Position numbers and translations under genes: made by a program | In this document: one piece after another, positions 34,932 through 43,676 of the stretch | How positions within the stretch are numbered: the first letter of the stretch is position 1 | How the letters are laid out: every line of letters begins with the position of its first letter | Assembly: GCF_000021685.1 (NCBI RefSeq) | Contig: NC_011959.1 | Coordinates: forward strand, 124,001-188,000 | Length of the DNA: 64,000 bases | Source of the DNA: Thermomicrobium roseum DSM 5159 | GTDB lineage: Bacteria; Chloroflexota; Chloroflexia; Thermomicrobiales; Thermomicrobiaceae | Reading direction: 5' to 3' | Notes under the pieces: model-generated | What the model was told of the DNA's origin: nothing | What the model saw: only the letters and a program-made list of their open reading frames with translations | Database searches by the model: none

Positions 34932-35699
34932 TCACAGCAGTCCGCGGGCGCGCAACAGCTCGATCATTCGCTCGGCGATCTCCGCTGCGCTTCCGGTCAG
35001 GAGCTCAGCTTGGCTGGCTTCCTCAGGTAGACGCAGGCGCTCGACCGCGACACTCGGTTGGGTGGGGAGTTCGACTTCGATCTCCTCGATCGTCGCCTCG
35101 CGCATCACCTGCCGGACGCGGCTGACCGGGACGTAGCGTGGCGCCTGGCGAGCCGCTTGAATACCGAGGATGGCGGGGGGTTCCAGTTCGAGCAGCAGGG
35201 TCATTCCGCCCCAGAGTTCCTTACGAGCCCTGAGACGGCCATCACTGAACTCAGTGCCGATCACCACGCTGGCGTGTGGCCAGCCGAGCCGTGCGGCGAG
35301 TGTCGGTGCGAGTTGCCCATCCAGATCGTCCGGTGCCTGCACACCGGTCAGCACGAGGCGCGGCGCCAGATCGCGTAGGATCGGTGCCAGGATCTCGGCT
35401 GTCGCACGGGTACTCAGCCAGGTCTCTTCGAAATCACCGACCAGCTTGATCGCGCGCTTGGCCCCCTTGGCGAGCGCCGTGTACAGGGCTTGATCGAGTT
35501 CCCCAGTGGTATCGATACCGACGGCGATCACCTCGTCGCCGCTGGCTTCGGCCAGCAGCAACGCCTCTTCCAGTGCGTGGTCGTCGTACTCGTTCAACAC
35601 GTAGGTTACGGTGTCGCGGTCGAGTTCGTTCCCCGAGGGGGCGATAGCGAGTTCCTCCACTACATCCGGCACTTGCTCCAGGATCACCGCGATCGTCAT
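34932..35699 (-). CDS. etfB: electron transfer flavoprotein beta subunit
   Basis: 255 residues. It begins MTIAVILEQVPD and has the EtfB nucleotide-binding pattern. LNEYDDHALEEALLLAE and VLTGVQAPDDLDGQLAPTLAARLGWP are typical segments. Its start overlaps the stop of the HdrCB-like gene upstream as ATGA, and EtfA follows after 15 bases. Whether it carries AMP or a bifurcating FAD cannot be decided from sequence by eye. Confidence 0.95.
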   Translation of the reverse strand: MTIAVILEQVPDVVEELAIAPSGNELDRDTVTYVLNEYDDHALEEALLLAEASGDEVIAVGIDTTGELDQALYTALAKGAKRAIKLVGDFEETWLSTRATAEILAPILRDLAPRLVLTGVQAPDDLDGQLAPTLAARLGWPHASVVIGTEFSDGRLRARKELWGGMTLLLELEPPAILGIQAARQAPRYVPVSRVRQVMREATIEEIEVELPTQPSVAVERLRLPEEASQAELLTGSAAEIAERMIELLRARGLL

Positions 35700-36997
35700 G
35701 CTGTTGCCTCCCCGATCATCCCCATCGCCTCGGCCAGAAGCTCAGCGATATCGCGGACACGCAAGCGTCCCTCGTTTCCGGTCGACTTCACGGCATCCTC
35801 GAAGCGGGAGACTTCGTACGGGCAGCACACGACTAAGGTGTCGGCACCGGTGCTGACCGCTTCGAGCACGCGCTCCTCAGAAAGGCGCCGGCGCTGATGG
35901 CCAGCCGCGAAGCTGTCCAGCCACATGCCACCTCCACCGCCGCCGCAGCAGTAGGAGTTCTCGCGACAACGCAGCATCTCGACGAACTCGATGCCGGGAA
36001 TCGCCTGGATCAGCTGCCGTGGTGCGTCGTATTCGCCGTTGTGACGGCCGAGGTAGCAGGGATCGTGGAAGGTGACGCGGTAGGGCAGCGGGCGAACGAG
36101 GAGCGGCTGCAGGCGCGAGAGCTCGCGGGCGAGGAGCGTCGTGTAGTGCCAAACGTCGTATTGTCCGCCGAGCTTCGGATAGTGCTTGCGGAAGGCATTG
36201 AGGGCATGCGGATCGGTCACGACGATGTGCTGAAACTCGTACTTGGAGAGGGTACGGATGTTCTCCTCGGCCAGCATCTCGAACAGCCCGCGCTCACCAG
36301 CCAGTCGCTGCGAGTCGCCGGCACACTTCTCCTCGCGACCCAAGATGGCGAAATCGAGACCGAGCGCGTGGAAGATGCGGGCCAACGCGATCGAGGCGTC
36401 GATCCCGCGCGGATGGTAGGAGGGGTAGCACTCGACCCACCACAGCCACTCGACCGGACGCTGGATCTGGTGCAAGATCGGCACGGGTACGCCGGCGTCC
36501 TTGACCCAGGCTTCGCGCTTGCGGGCCGGTTGCCCGAGCGGGTTTCCGTATTTGGCAGTGTTCTCGAGCGCCTCCTGGAGTTCGCTGGGGATGACGCGCC
36601 CACTCAGCATGGCGTGCTCGCGGGCCGCGGGCATGATCTGGATCATATCGACCTGCTTGGGGCAGACTCGGAGACAGTTGGCACACGTGGTGCAGAGCCA
36701 GAGGTCGGGCGAATCGAGGAGGTTGATCCCGGTCTGTGCCCGCCGGTACAGCTTGCGTGGCCCATAATCACCGACCACGTCGACCGGGCAGACCGGGACG
36801 CACTTACCGCACTGGTAGCACCAGGCGAACGATTCCCCACTAGGCAAGCGAGCGATCTCTTCGATCAGCTCAGGGGTATAGTCCCAGATGACGCGTTGGC
36901 CGAACATCCGGTTCCAAGGACCGGAAATATCGACCCCTTCGACGATCGCGGTTTCTCGCTCCCAGACTTCCTGCACCTTTTCCAGGCTCGGATCCAT
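35696..36997 (-). CDS. fused HdrC-HdrB-like Fe-S protein (sHdrC2B2 type)
   Basis: 433 residues. The N-terminal half has two [4Fe-4S] sites, CYQCGKCVPVCPVDVVGDYG and CTTCANCLRVCPKQ, as in HdrC. The C-terminal half has CCG domains, with FHDPCYLGRHNGEYDAP, NSYCCGGGGGG and VVCCPYE, as in HdrB/HdrD. In proteobacterial sHdr loci C2 and B2 are separate genes, whereas here they appear as one polypeptide. It is soluble, with no membrane segment. It likely holds the noncubane cluster site of the second half of the sHdr complex, or links the complex to EtfBA directly downstream. Confidence 0.85.
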   Translation of the reverse strand: MDPSLEKVQEVWERETAIVEGVDISGPWNRMFGQRVIWDYTPELIEEIARLPSGESFAWCYQCGKCVPVCPVDVVGDYGPRKLYRRAQTGINLLDSPDLWLCTTCANCLRVCPKQVDMIQIMPAAREHAMLSGRVIPSELQEALENTAKYGNPLGQPARKREAWVKDAGVPVPILHQIQRPVEWLWWVECYPSYHPRGIDASIALARIFHALGLDFAILGREEKCAGDSQRLAGERGLFEMLAEENIRTLSKYEFQHIVVTDPHALNAFRKHYPKLGGQYDVWHYTTLLARELSRLQPLLVRPLPYRVTFHDPCYLGRHNGEYDAPRQLIQAIPGIEFVEMLRCRENSYCCGGGGGGMWLDSFAAGHQRRRLSEERVLEAVSTGADTLVVCCPYEVSRFEDAVKSTGNEGRLRVRDIAELLAEAMGMIGEATA

Positions 36998-37009
36998 CGT
37001 CAGCTCCTT

Positions 37010-37810
37010 TCACGAGCGGACAGCGCGTGCTCGGCCGAGACCCAGCAAGCGCCGCGCGAGTTGTGGGAGAGGCGGCAGGAGCCGATTGAACTCCCGACTC
37101 AGGCGCCAATTGGTGATGCCATAGAGATAGACGCTGTAGGCCAGCGCGAGAAAGGCGTCGGTGACGAAAGGACCGAGTTCCGGATCGTCCGCGAGGTCAT
37201 GAGCCACCAGCCCGCTGTTGCGGCCCAATTCCGTGCCCATCGCGACGAGCGGGCGCAACTGGCGGTACTGAGCGCCGACGCTGCGTCCCTCCAGGGCTCG
37301 CGTGGAGGAAGCGAGGAGCGGGAGGATACCGGTGCCGTGCTCGATGTCCCACAGCCAGCGGGTCCACAGCCAGTAGCGGGCCGGTGCTCGCAGGTGAAGG
37401 ACGCCAGTGGCCAACTCCAACGCCAATCGCCGATCCAGGTCGCTGCAACGGGCCAGGAACTCGTCGAGCCGCTGCTCGACCGGCTGTTCCTCGCGGAGGA
37501 GCAGCGGGAGGGCAGCGCAGGCCTGTGCGCGGGCGGCCTGCTGCGCGAGTGTTTCCGCCTGGCGAGCCGTTGCGGTTACAGCGCGGGTCAGCTCTTCCCA
37601 CCCGCGTAACTCGCCTCGTTCGACTTCGCGGGCGATCCGTTCGACCAGCGGTGCGAGATACTGCCGTCGCCCTGCCAGTTCCCGGGCGATCGCGAGCACA
37701 TCGTCCGGTGATACTTGCTCGAGCCCTTCCCGGAGCGTCTCGGCCAGTTCCGGGTCCTCCGGGCCGGTTTTGGGCTTGATGAGATGGCTGGGACGCAGCG
37801 GTTGACCCAT
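37010..37810 (-). CDS. uncharacterised helical protein of the sHdr operon (sHdrH-like position)
   Basis: 266 residues from ATG 37810. It is mainly helical, Arg/Leu-rich, with ARYWLWTRWLWDIEHGTGILP as a notable Trp-rich segment and ITNWRLSREFNRLLPPLPQL near the end. No cofactor motif, signal or membrane helix is clear. It occupies the position between sHdrA and the second HdrC-B part where a hypothetical gene (sHdrH) is found in other loci, so orthology is possible but unproven. Confidence 0.6.
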   Translation of the reverse strand: MGQPLRPSHLIKPKTGPEDPELAETLREGLEQVSPDDVLAIARELAGRRQYLAPLVERIAREVERGELRGWEELTRAVTATARQAETLAQQAARAQACAALPLLLREEQPVEQRLDEFLARCSDLDRRLALELATGVLHLRAPARYWLWTRWLWDIEHGTGILPLLASSTRALEGRSVGAQYRQLRPLVAMGTELGRNSGLVAHDLADDPELGPFVTDAFLALAYSVYLYGITNWRLSREFNRLLPPLPQLARRLLGLGRARAVRS

Positions 37811-37819
37811 CGTTGCCTC

Positions 37820-38062
37820 CTAGCGCCCGCGGATATCTCGGCCCCAGAAACCGACACCGAACAAGGGACCGAGCAGGCAGAAATCGAAGACACCGGCCGC
37901 CAGCGGCACGAGGCCGATCACGACCAGAACCCAGCCCCACGTCCCTTGGACGACCAGGAGGCCGAGCAGAATGAGGACGATGCCGACGACGATCCGCAAG
38001 AGGCGTCCGGCCCCGCTGGCCATGAAACTGACGAAGGGATTGCGCTTGGCTGGCAGTGCCAT
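37820..38062 (-). CDS. small DUF2892-like membrane protein
   Basis: 80 residues from ATG 38062, with AGGAAGGAG upstream; longer starts at 38116 or 38119 overlap sHdrA but lack that site. Two membrane segments, LLRIVVGIVLILLGLLVV and WVLVVIGLVPLAAGVF, and a closing FCLLGPLFG fit DUF2892 (YgaP-type) proteins, often linked to rhodaneses and sulfur metabolism. Its conserved Cys could take part in sulfur transfer at the membrane, which is inference. Confidence 0.7.
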   Translation of the reverse strand: MALPAKRNPFVSFMASGAGRLLRIVVGIVLILLGLLVVQGTWGWVLVVIGLVPLAAGVFDFCLLGPLFGVGFWGRDIRGR

Positions 38063-38115
38063 CCCGCTGCTCCTTCCTGTATCCGGTGAAGCACCCGTGC
38101 GTCCGCGGAGCTTCA

Positions 38116-39183
38116 TCACGTTCCGACCAAGGCTTGGCGCGCCGTCGCGACCGCTCGTGCCGCAGCGAGACCGGCAGTAGCGAAGGTATCGTCCAGGTCA
38201 GCTGGTCGGGCCGCAGCACCGACGACGTAGATTCCTGGTCGGGAAGTCGCGACCGGGTCGAGACCGGAGGGTCCGCCGGCCTCGATGTAGCCGTACTTGT
38301 TCTGGGCGATGCCCAGCAACTTGGCCATCTGCCGCGTCCCGCTGCTCGGCTCCATACCGACGGAGAGGACGACCAGGTCGACCGTGATCTCCATCGGTCG
38401 ACCCATCGTTGTGTCCTCCCCGCGGATCAGCAAGCGATCCCCCTTGGGCAGGATCTCGCTGACGATCCCTTTGACGTAGTTGACCTTGTAGCGTTCCTGA
38501 GCCGGCCAGTACAGCTCGTTCTCCCAGTAGCCGTACATGCGCATGTCGATGTAGAAGATGAAGACACGGGCGTCGGGCAGCTGTTCCTTGATCTCGATCG
38601 CTTGCTTGGAGGCGATACCGCAGCAGACTTTGGAGCAAAACTCGTTCCCGATCTGCCGGTCGCGGGATCCGACGCACTGGATGAAGGCCACTCGTTCCGG
38701 GGGTTGCCCATTGGAGGGGCGGACGACCTGGTGGGCCTTGAGCATCGCCTCCATGTCGCTCAAGGTCACGACATCAGGGAACGAGTAGTAGTTGTACAGT
38801 TGCGTCTCGCGCCCCGGATCGAAGTGTTGGAAGCCGGTGGCGACGATGATCGCGCTGACTCGAGCCTCTCGGCTGCCAGTGGGCGTGCTCACCGTCACTC
38901 GGAAATCGCCTGCCTCCCCCTCGCAGGCGGTGACCTCGCTCCGGGTCAGCACTTCGATGAGGGGGTGATCGGTGACCGCGGCGACGAGCTCGCCGATCGC
39001 CTCTTCGGCATCGCGAAAGTGGTGCGTCAGCTTGGCATACCGTTCGGCATCCGGTGTGCCACCCAGTCGACCTCGGCGCTCGACGAGGAGCACTGGATGA
39101 CCGAGCGCTGCAACGGTGCGGGCGGCCTCGAGCCCACCGGGGCCGCCACCGATGACCAGAATGGGACGGGTCGTCTCCTGCAC
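38116..39183 (-). CDS. sHdrA, heterodisulfide reductase-like FAD subunit
   Basis: 355 residues from GTG 39183, behind GAGGGGGAAGCC. It starts ILVIGGGPGGLEAARTVAAL, an FAD-binding motif. SAIIVATGFQHFDP is the second conserved block. FCSKVCCGIASKQA holds the Cys cluster typical of sHdrA, and GIYVVGAAARPADLDD closes the FAD domain. The length is that of sulfur-oxidising sHdrA, not the larger methanogen HdrA with ferredoxin domains. It should be the core flavin subunit of the cytoplasmic sulfane-sulfur-oxidising complex. Confidence 0.9.
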   Translation of the reverse strand: MQETTRPILVIGGGPGGLEAARTVAALGHPVLLVERRGRLGGTPDAERYAKLTHHFRDAEEAIGELVAAVTDHPLIEVLTRSEVTACEGEAGDFRVTVSTPTGSREARVSAIIVATGFQHFDPGRETQLYNYYSFPDVVTLSDMEAMLKAHQVVRPSNGQPPERVAFIQCVGSRDRQIGNEFCSKVCCGIASKQAIEIKEQLPDARVFIFYIDMRMYGYWENELYWPAQERYKVNYVKGIVSEILPKGDRLLIRGEDTTMGRPMEITVDLVVLSVGMEPSSGTRQMAKLLGIAQNKYGYIEAGGPSGLDPVATSRPGIYVVGAAARPADLDDTFATAGLAAARAVATARQALVGT

Positions 39184-39193
39184 GGCTTCCCCC

Positions 39194-40411
39194 TCACCGC
39201 GTCACGATCGGCTGTTCAGCGTCTTGCCAGGTCAGACCCGGCTTCTCACCGCGCTCGATCGCAGCCAAGTCCTCTTCGAACTCGGTCCAGTAGCGCTCCC
39301 AGTCGATACCGAGCTTCTCGAGCAGCGGTCGCCAGTCAGTCGAATGCCAATGCAACTGGAGCACGCGGAACGGATGCGCCCCCATGGCGAGGGCGGCCAC
39401 TTGCGAATCGGCTAAGACCGGGACACCGACGCGCCGCTGGTGGGCTCGCGCGGCGAACTGGCTCTTGTCCAGCGTCGTGACGCACCCCGTGTCGTGCGTC
39501 ACCGTCATGTCTGGATTGGCTTCGTCTTTCATCACCTCGATCTTGCGCAGAACGGCGAAGGAACGAGTGAAGTCGCGCTGGACGAGGATGTGACGGAAAC
39601 CGAAGCCGCAGCAGTCGAACCACGTGGAGTAATCAGCGACCGTGATGCCCAGTGCCTGGAGCAGCGCCGTCACCGTCGCCGTTCGCTGCCCACCGTAGAT
39701 ATCCGGGTCGTAGATAGCGTCTTCCGCCACGATCTTGTAGTAGTGGCATGCAGGATGGACACAGGCGGTGATACCGCGCATGTCGATGACTTGCCGCTCC
39801 GCAATCCGCTGGCGCATCACGTGCACCCACTCGCTGTAGTGCACGATCTCCTCGGGAACGACGAGGGGTTTACCGAGTTTGTCGAGTACGCGACGGACTT
39901 GATCGCGCAGTTCCTTGTGATGCACCAACTGTTCGCGGAGTTCCTTGTAATGGCCATAACTCGTGCCGCAGTGGATCAGCGGGTAATAGCCGGTCTCGTA
40001 GGCGGCCGCGAAGTTCCGGCACATCACCAGGAGCTGGGCGACCGCATTGGAAGTCGCTGAGGCGTAGTAATTCCAGCCGGTGCAGGAGGTCTGGTCGGTG
40101 GGATCGAGGTAGTCGATCCCGAACTGTCGGTTCAGCCACAGAATGGAGGTCGTGTAGCCTGGAATATGACCGCACTGACCACACGACTTGTGGTGCCACA
40201 AATGATCGATCGGCACCTTCTTCGTGCGTCCGTACTTGGTCGTCACCTCGACATACGGTTCGGGAACCCGCTGCACGATCAGCTCCCCGCGAGCCTCCAG
40301 CTCGAACAACTCCTCGCGGAGATCCGGTCGGGGCGCTTCGGCCGGATTGGGACGGACTGGTTGAGCCTTCTTCTCGCGAATCTCGACGAGCGGAAGCATG
40401 TACTCGCTCAT
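39194..40411 (-). CDS. sHdrB1, heterodisulfide reductase-like CCG subunit
   Basis: 405 residues from ATG 40411, overlapping the sHdrC1 stop as ATGA. The CCG-type segments include SCTGWNYYASATSN, GITACVHPACHYYK and STWFDCCGFGFRHI, and a late THDTGCVTTLDKSQF. These ligate the noncubane cluster at which heterodisulfides or sulfur compounds react. An N-terminal extension (about 1-95) has HHKSCGQCGHIPG, an extra CxxC site. Partner of sHdrC1 upstream and sHdrA downstream. Confidence 0.9.
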   Translation of the reverse strand: MSEYMLPLVEIREKKAQPVRPNPAEAPRPDLREELFELEARGELIVQRVPEPYVEVTTKYGRTKKVPIDHLWHHKSCGQCGHIPGYTTSILWLNRQFGIDYLDPTDQTSCTGWNYYASATSNAVAQLLVMCRNFAAAYETGYYPLIHCGTSYGHYKELREQLVHHKELRDQVRRVLDKLGKPLVVPEEIVHYSEWVHVMRQRIAERQVIDMRGITACVHPACHYYKIVAEDAIYDPDIYGGQRTATVTALLQALGITVADYSTWFDCCGFGFRHILVQRDFTRSFAVLRKIEVMKDEANPDMTVTHDTGCVTTLDKSQFAARAHQRRVGVPVLADSQVAALAMGAHPFRVLQLHWHSTDWRPLLEKLGIDWERYWTEFEEDLAAIERGEKPGLTWQDAEQPIVTR

Positions 40412-41112
40412 TCCACCGCCTCCAGTTCCTCTTCCATGATTTCGACCAGGAGTTCGTAGAGACCTTCGTCGACCTCGCGGATCACCTCCATGTTTCCAGT
40501 CTCGAACCAGATGGTGTAGAGCTCGCGCAGAGTCTTGTCGTCGGTCCGCCAGGCGGCATCGGTCACGTTGCGCAGCGTGTCGACGGGAATCGCCTTCCGC
40601 CAGGCTGTCATGTTGCGGCTGAATTCGCGCACCCATGGTCCCCAATCGGGGAAGAAATCGGGCTGGAGCATGTCGGGGGAAACCTGATTCCCCTTGAGCA
40701 TGATCTTGTAGATGACCCGGCTGTACCCTTGGAGTGCCTGCTGAGCGCGCTCGAGCCCATGGCGGACAGCGACTTCGCGCATCAGGGTGACCAGCCCGCC
40801 CGGATTGTTGCCACGCGGGCAGCGCACGCAGGAGAAGCACTGGGCGCAATTCCAGATGTCTTCCATGAGGATTTCGTAGAAGCGCTCGACGTCCTCGCGG
40901 GCGAGCGCTTGCGCGATGACGCGAGGACTGAAGTCGTAAAAGCGAGCCGAGGGGCAAGCGGAGACGCAGATGCCGCATTCATAGCATCCATAGAGGAAAT
41001 CCGGATAGCGGGGATCGCTCTTGACTTCTTCGAAGAGTTCCCGCTTGCGTTCTTCCGGAACGTCAGCGTAGCGTTGCCCGCTTTTCGTCGGGCTCCAGGT
41101 CGCGACGCTCAT
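40408..41112 (-). CDS. sHdrC1, heterodisulfide reductase-like iron-sulfur subunit
   Basis: 234 residues from ATG 41112. Two four-Cys motifs, CYECGICVSACPSARFYDFS and CAQCFSCVRCPRGNNPGG, match HdrC, although the second lacks the standard spacing. The rest is helical. HdrC passes electrons between the HdrA flavin and the HdrB catalytic clusters. It is followed by sHdrB1 with a 4-base overlap and preceded by a thioredoxin-like gene. Confidence 0.9.
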   Translation of the reverse strand: MSVATWSPTKSGQRYADVPEERKRELFEEVKSDPRYPDFLYGCYECGICVSACPSARFYDFSPRVIAQALAREDVERFYEILMEDIWNCAQCFSCVRCPRGNNPGGLVTLMREVAVRHGLERAQQALQGYSRVIYKIMLKGNQVSPDMLQPDFFPDWGPWVREFSRNMTAWRKAIPVDTLRNVTDAAWRTDDKTLRELYTIWFETGNMEVIREVDEGLYELLVEIMEEELEAVE

Positions 41113-41114
41113 CG

Positions 41115-41378
41115 TCAGCCTCCTGTTCGGGTAGCGTGCTGCACCCGTGCGCGAAGTTCCTCGAGTGTCGGGACACCAGTGAGGCGCTCGCCGTCGATTA
41201 GGAGCGTCGGAACCACGACGACCCCTGCTTCCTGCGCTGCGGCGCGACCAGCGGCCGATGCCAGGCTGATCACTTCTACCTGAATCTCCGGCTCTTCGGC
41301 AGCCAGGCGCTGCACCAGCGCGAGCGCTTCCGCGCAACCAGAGCAGATCGGATGTGTGAAGAGCCTGATCCGCGTCAC
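41115..41378 (-). CDS. thioredoxin/glutaredoxin-like protein
   Basis: 87 residues from GTG 41378, which overlaps the upstream stop as GTGA and leaves RIRLFTHPICSGCAEALALV as the first strand and active site. A CxxC (CSGC) is at residues 12-15 and VVVPTLLIDGERL holds the cis-Pro. Small thioredoxin-fold proteins of this kind reduce disulfides or move sulfane sulfur. In this operon it could reduce the DsrE/TusA carriers or the lipoyl proteins. Confidence 0.8.
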   Translation of the reverse strand: MTRIRLFTHPICSGCAEALALVQRLAAEEPEIQVEVISLASAAGRAAAQEAGVVVVPTLLIDGERLTGVPTLEELRARVQHATRTGG

Positions 41379-41857
41379 GGCAGTTCGTACCCCTCGCAAT
41401 GAACGCAGTCATCGAGCCCGCGGCGCGTCATGAACGCATCGTAGGCGGCGACCGCCGCTGGGCCACTCAGGAGTTCGCTGAGATCGTGCGCGAGGTCATC
41501 GGGGGCCAGCCGAACCAGCCAACCGCGACGATAGGGACTACGGTTGACCAGCTCCGGATCCTCGAGCAGGGCAGTATTGGTCTCGAGCAGTACGCCGGCG
41601 ATCGGTGTCCGGTAGGCGCCGAGCCACTTCGCACTCTCCACGACTGCGACCGTGGCGTCTCGCGCGTAGTGGCGTCCGGTCGGACGGAAGGTCACCTGAA
41701 GGATGCGACCAGCGACCGTTTGGGCAACATCGGTGTAGCCGAGCCGCACCGATCCGTCCGCTTCCACCCGTACCCATTGGTGCGATTCCACTCGATAGTA
41801 CAGGTCGAGTGGCAGGATGCAACTATGGACGATCGCGTAGCCGGCAGTCTCCCTCAT
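41375..41857 (-). CDS. lbpA: GcvH-like lipoate-binding protein (LbpA type), copy 1
   Basis: 160 residues. The N-terminus SCILPLDLYYRVESHQWVR matches copy 2, and the lipoyl Lys is in VVESAKWLGAYRTP, where the usual Gly before Lys is Ala. The C-terminus has CVHCEG, another CxxC. Its ATG overlaps the DsrE stop. With copies 2 and 3 it makes three lipoate-binding proteins in one operon. Confidence 0.85.
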   Translation of the reverse strand: MRETAGYAIVHSCILPLDLYYRVESHQWVRVEADGSVRLGYTDVAQTVAGRILQVTFRPTGRHYARDATVAVVESAKWLGAYRTPIAGVLLETNTALLEDPELVNRSPYRRGWLVRLAPDDLAHDLSELLSGPAAVAAYDAFMTRRGLDDCVHCEGYELP

Positions 41858-42240
41858 CAGAACGCCACCACTGCGTCGGCCTCCAACGCCATCAGGTTGA
41901 ACGCCGCACCGCCGATCATCTGCACTCCCTCGATGAGGTCGTCCATCGTCAGGCCGTGCAGATCGAGCGATGGCTGGCAGACGTAGAGTTTGACGCCCAA
42001 ATCGAGTGCCTGATCGATGAAGTGCTTGAGCTTGGCGCCGCCGCCCCCAGCTTTCGGTACCACCAAGGTTTCTGGGACCCCCTTCTTGAGGAGTGTCGGG
42101 CCGTTCATGGTGAAGTAGATCGCGGCTTCGATCTCCATGGCGGCAGCTGCCGCTGCTAAGAAGAAGGGGGTGGCGCTGCGTTCCGGCGTGTCCACACCGT
42201 GGGTCTGGACATACAAGATCTTTTTGGTCTCCTCGCTCAT
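41857..42240 (-). CDS. DsrE-family sulfur carrier protein
   Basis: 127 residues from ATG 42240 (a GTG one codon earlier is equally possible), behind GGCGGAGG. The DsrE/F fold is visible: KILYVQTHGVDTPERSATPF, AIYFTMNGPTLLKKG and GVKLYVCQPSLDLHGL, which contains the single likely persulfide Cys. GAAFNLMALEADAVVAF closes the protein. DsrE proteins relay sulfane sulfur with TusA toward the oxidising complex in the cytoplasm. Confidence 0.85.
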   Translation of the reverse strand: MSEETKKILYVQTHGVDTPERSATPFFLAAAAAAMEIEAAIYFTMNGPTLLKKGVPETLVVPKAGGGGAKLKHFIDQALDLGVKLYVCQPSLDLHGLTMDDLIEGVQMIGGAAFNLMALEADAVVAF

Positions 42241-42261
42241 CACCGTATCCTCCGCCCTGTC

Positions 42262-42783
42262 TCAGATGAAGAGCGAGACATCCGCATCAGCTGCGAACTC
42301 TAAGAAGGTCGCGGCACCACCGACCGTGCACTCGGGGATGAAGTCCTCCTTCTTGAAGCCGAAGACGTCCATCGTCATCTGGCACGCGATGAGATTGACG
42401 CCCGCATCGATGCACAGTTGCCGCAGCTCGAGCAAGGAGGGAACCCCCTTTTCCTTGAAGGTCTGCTGCATCAAAGTCGTCGCGAGGTGTGAGAAGCCGG
42501 GTAGTGCCTCGACGAGCGCGGGGATCGGCCAGGAGATCTGGCGGAGTGCTGGTGGACCGAACGGCATCTTGAGCGGCATGGCAGGATTGCCGAGCGGACT
42601 GACTTTGGGATCGTAATTTCTCAGCAGCAAGGGAAGGCCGTAGAAGGTAAAGAAGATCGCGACTTCCCAACCCATCGCCGCTGCCGTGGAACCGAGGATG
42701 AAGGGCGGATAGGCAAAATCGAGCGTTCCTTTGCTCGCGATGATCGCGAGTCGCCGGGGCGCTTCCGGATCGCGACGGGACAT
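42262..42783 (-). CDS. DsrE3/DsrE2-type sulfurtransferase
   Basis: 173 residues from ATG 42783, behind GAGGAGG. LAIIASKGTLDFAYPPFILG and VAIFFTFYGLPLLLRNYD open the fold. GVNLIACQMTMDVFGFKKED carries the conserved Cys, and CTVGGAATFLEFAADAD a second. This longer DsrE type accompanies TusA and Hdr-like genes in sulfur oxidisers and has been shown elsewhere to exchange thiosulfate or persulfide with TusA. It sits between tusA and the shorter DsrE gene. Confidence 0.9.
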   Translation of the reverse strand: MSRRDPEAPRRLAIIASKGTLDFAYPPFILGSTAAAMGWEVAIFFTFYGLPLLLRNYDPKVSPLGNPAMPLKMPFGPPALRQISWPIPALVEALPGFSHLATTLMQQTFKEKGVPSLLELRQLCIDAGVNLIACQMTMDVFGFKKEDFIPECTVGGAATFLEFAADADVSLFI

Positions 42784-42801
42784 CGTTACCTCCTCTCGTC
42801 C

Positions 42802-43044
42802 TCAGCGGACACGTCGGAAGAAGAAGACGTATTTCCCGTTTTCCTCGTGAGCATCGATGAGTTCGTTTCCGGTCTGCCGAGCCCACGCTTCCATGTCTGC
42901 CGGCGCACCCGGGTCGGTGGCGATCACTTTGAGCACCTGCCCGATAGCGATCTCCTTGATCGCCTTGGACGTCCGGATCACTGGGAGTGGGCAGAGCAAG
43001 CCGCTGCAATCGAGAACCCGGTCCGGCTGCAGCACATCCGTCAT
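42802..43044 (-). CDS. tusA: TusA sulfur carrier protein
   Basis: 80 residues from ATG 43044, behind GGAGGAGG. VLDCSGLLCPLPVIRTSKAI contains the family CPxP motif with the persulfide-carrying Cys, and the C-terminal beta strand ENGKYVFFFRRVR completes the fold. As first gene of the sHdr operon it should deliver sulfane sulfur within the cytoplasm. The promoter at 43126-43154 is directly upstream. Confidence 0.9.
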   Translation of the reverse strand: MTDVLQPDRVLDCSGLLCPLPVIRTSKAIKEIAIGQVLKVIATDPGAPADMEAWARQTGNELIDAHEENGKYVFFFRRVR

Positions 43045-43125
43045 GCCGTCGCCTCCTCCGATGGCACCCTACTCGGGTACAGTATTCTGCAAGTCGAGAT
43101 AACCAGCACAGCTTGAGACACCCTC

Positions 43126-43154
43126 ATCATAGCACTCAGGATCTTCCAAGTCAA
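43126..43154 (-). promoter_or_regulatory. consensus-like sigma70 promoter of the sHdr operon
   Basis: Minus strand TTGACT (43154-43149) and TATGAT (43131-43126) are exactly 17 bases apart, and tusA starts about 75 bases beyond the predicted transcription start. It is the only strong promoter found before the roughly 14 kb of tightly packed genes down to 29163. Confidence 0.65.
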
Positions 43155-43676
43155 GCATCGTCTCCTGCCTGTCAGGGGGCTGCCCCGGCGCGTGTGTTCG
43201 ACAGCGTGGAGTGATCGCCGCGGAGCTGGCTTGGCGTTCAGTGGCCCGATAGACTGATCGAGCGGGGAGCGTTCCGGATCTCGTCCCGGTATTCGTCAGC
43301 GCGCTGCGTTGGCTCGCTTCGGAATCACTCCAGCCCGGTCGCCCACTTTCGGTGCCTCGCGTCGACGGGCAGTGACGCGAGTGCCCAGAGTGCGGATGTG
43401 GTCGCCGAGAGGACGGTCTTGGGGCCCAGTCGGGCATCCCGTCTTACACGACGATCGGGGGTAATCGAACGGGCGATCCACTCGCAATCGGAAACGACAC
43501 CGCGTGCCGCGATCGAGGCGGCAGCCAGGAACGGTGGGTATCGGCGAGACAGGATGACAGGGCGTGTGCGCTGCGGCATGGTTGCAGGGGTAAGGGTCCT
43601 GTCCGAGCAGGCTACTCGCCGAGCAGCCGCGACTTTCGTTCATGCTTCGTTGGAAACGAATGATGGAGGGGGCGAA
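43155..43676. other. intergenic region between tusA promoter and translin gene
   Basis: About 520 bases with no confident gene. A minus-strand frame ending at 43325 reads an 84-residue stretch with some hydrophobic patches (PKTVLSATTSALWALASLP) but has no good start and no recognised family. It could be a small unannotated membrane protein or a remnant. Confidence 0.35.

Noticed and set aside
35897..37609. 570-codon plus-strand open frame
   Set aside because: It is a shadow of the fused HdrC-B gene and the following hypothetical, whose four-Cys motifs are clear on the minus strand.
38056..39480. 474-codon plus-strand open frame
   Set aside because: Antisense to sHdrA and part of sHdrB1. It is Asp/Arg-rich with no recognisable family.
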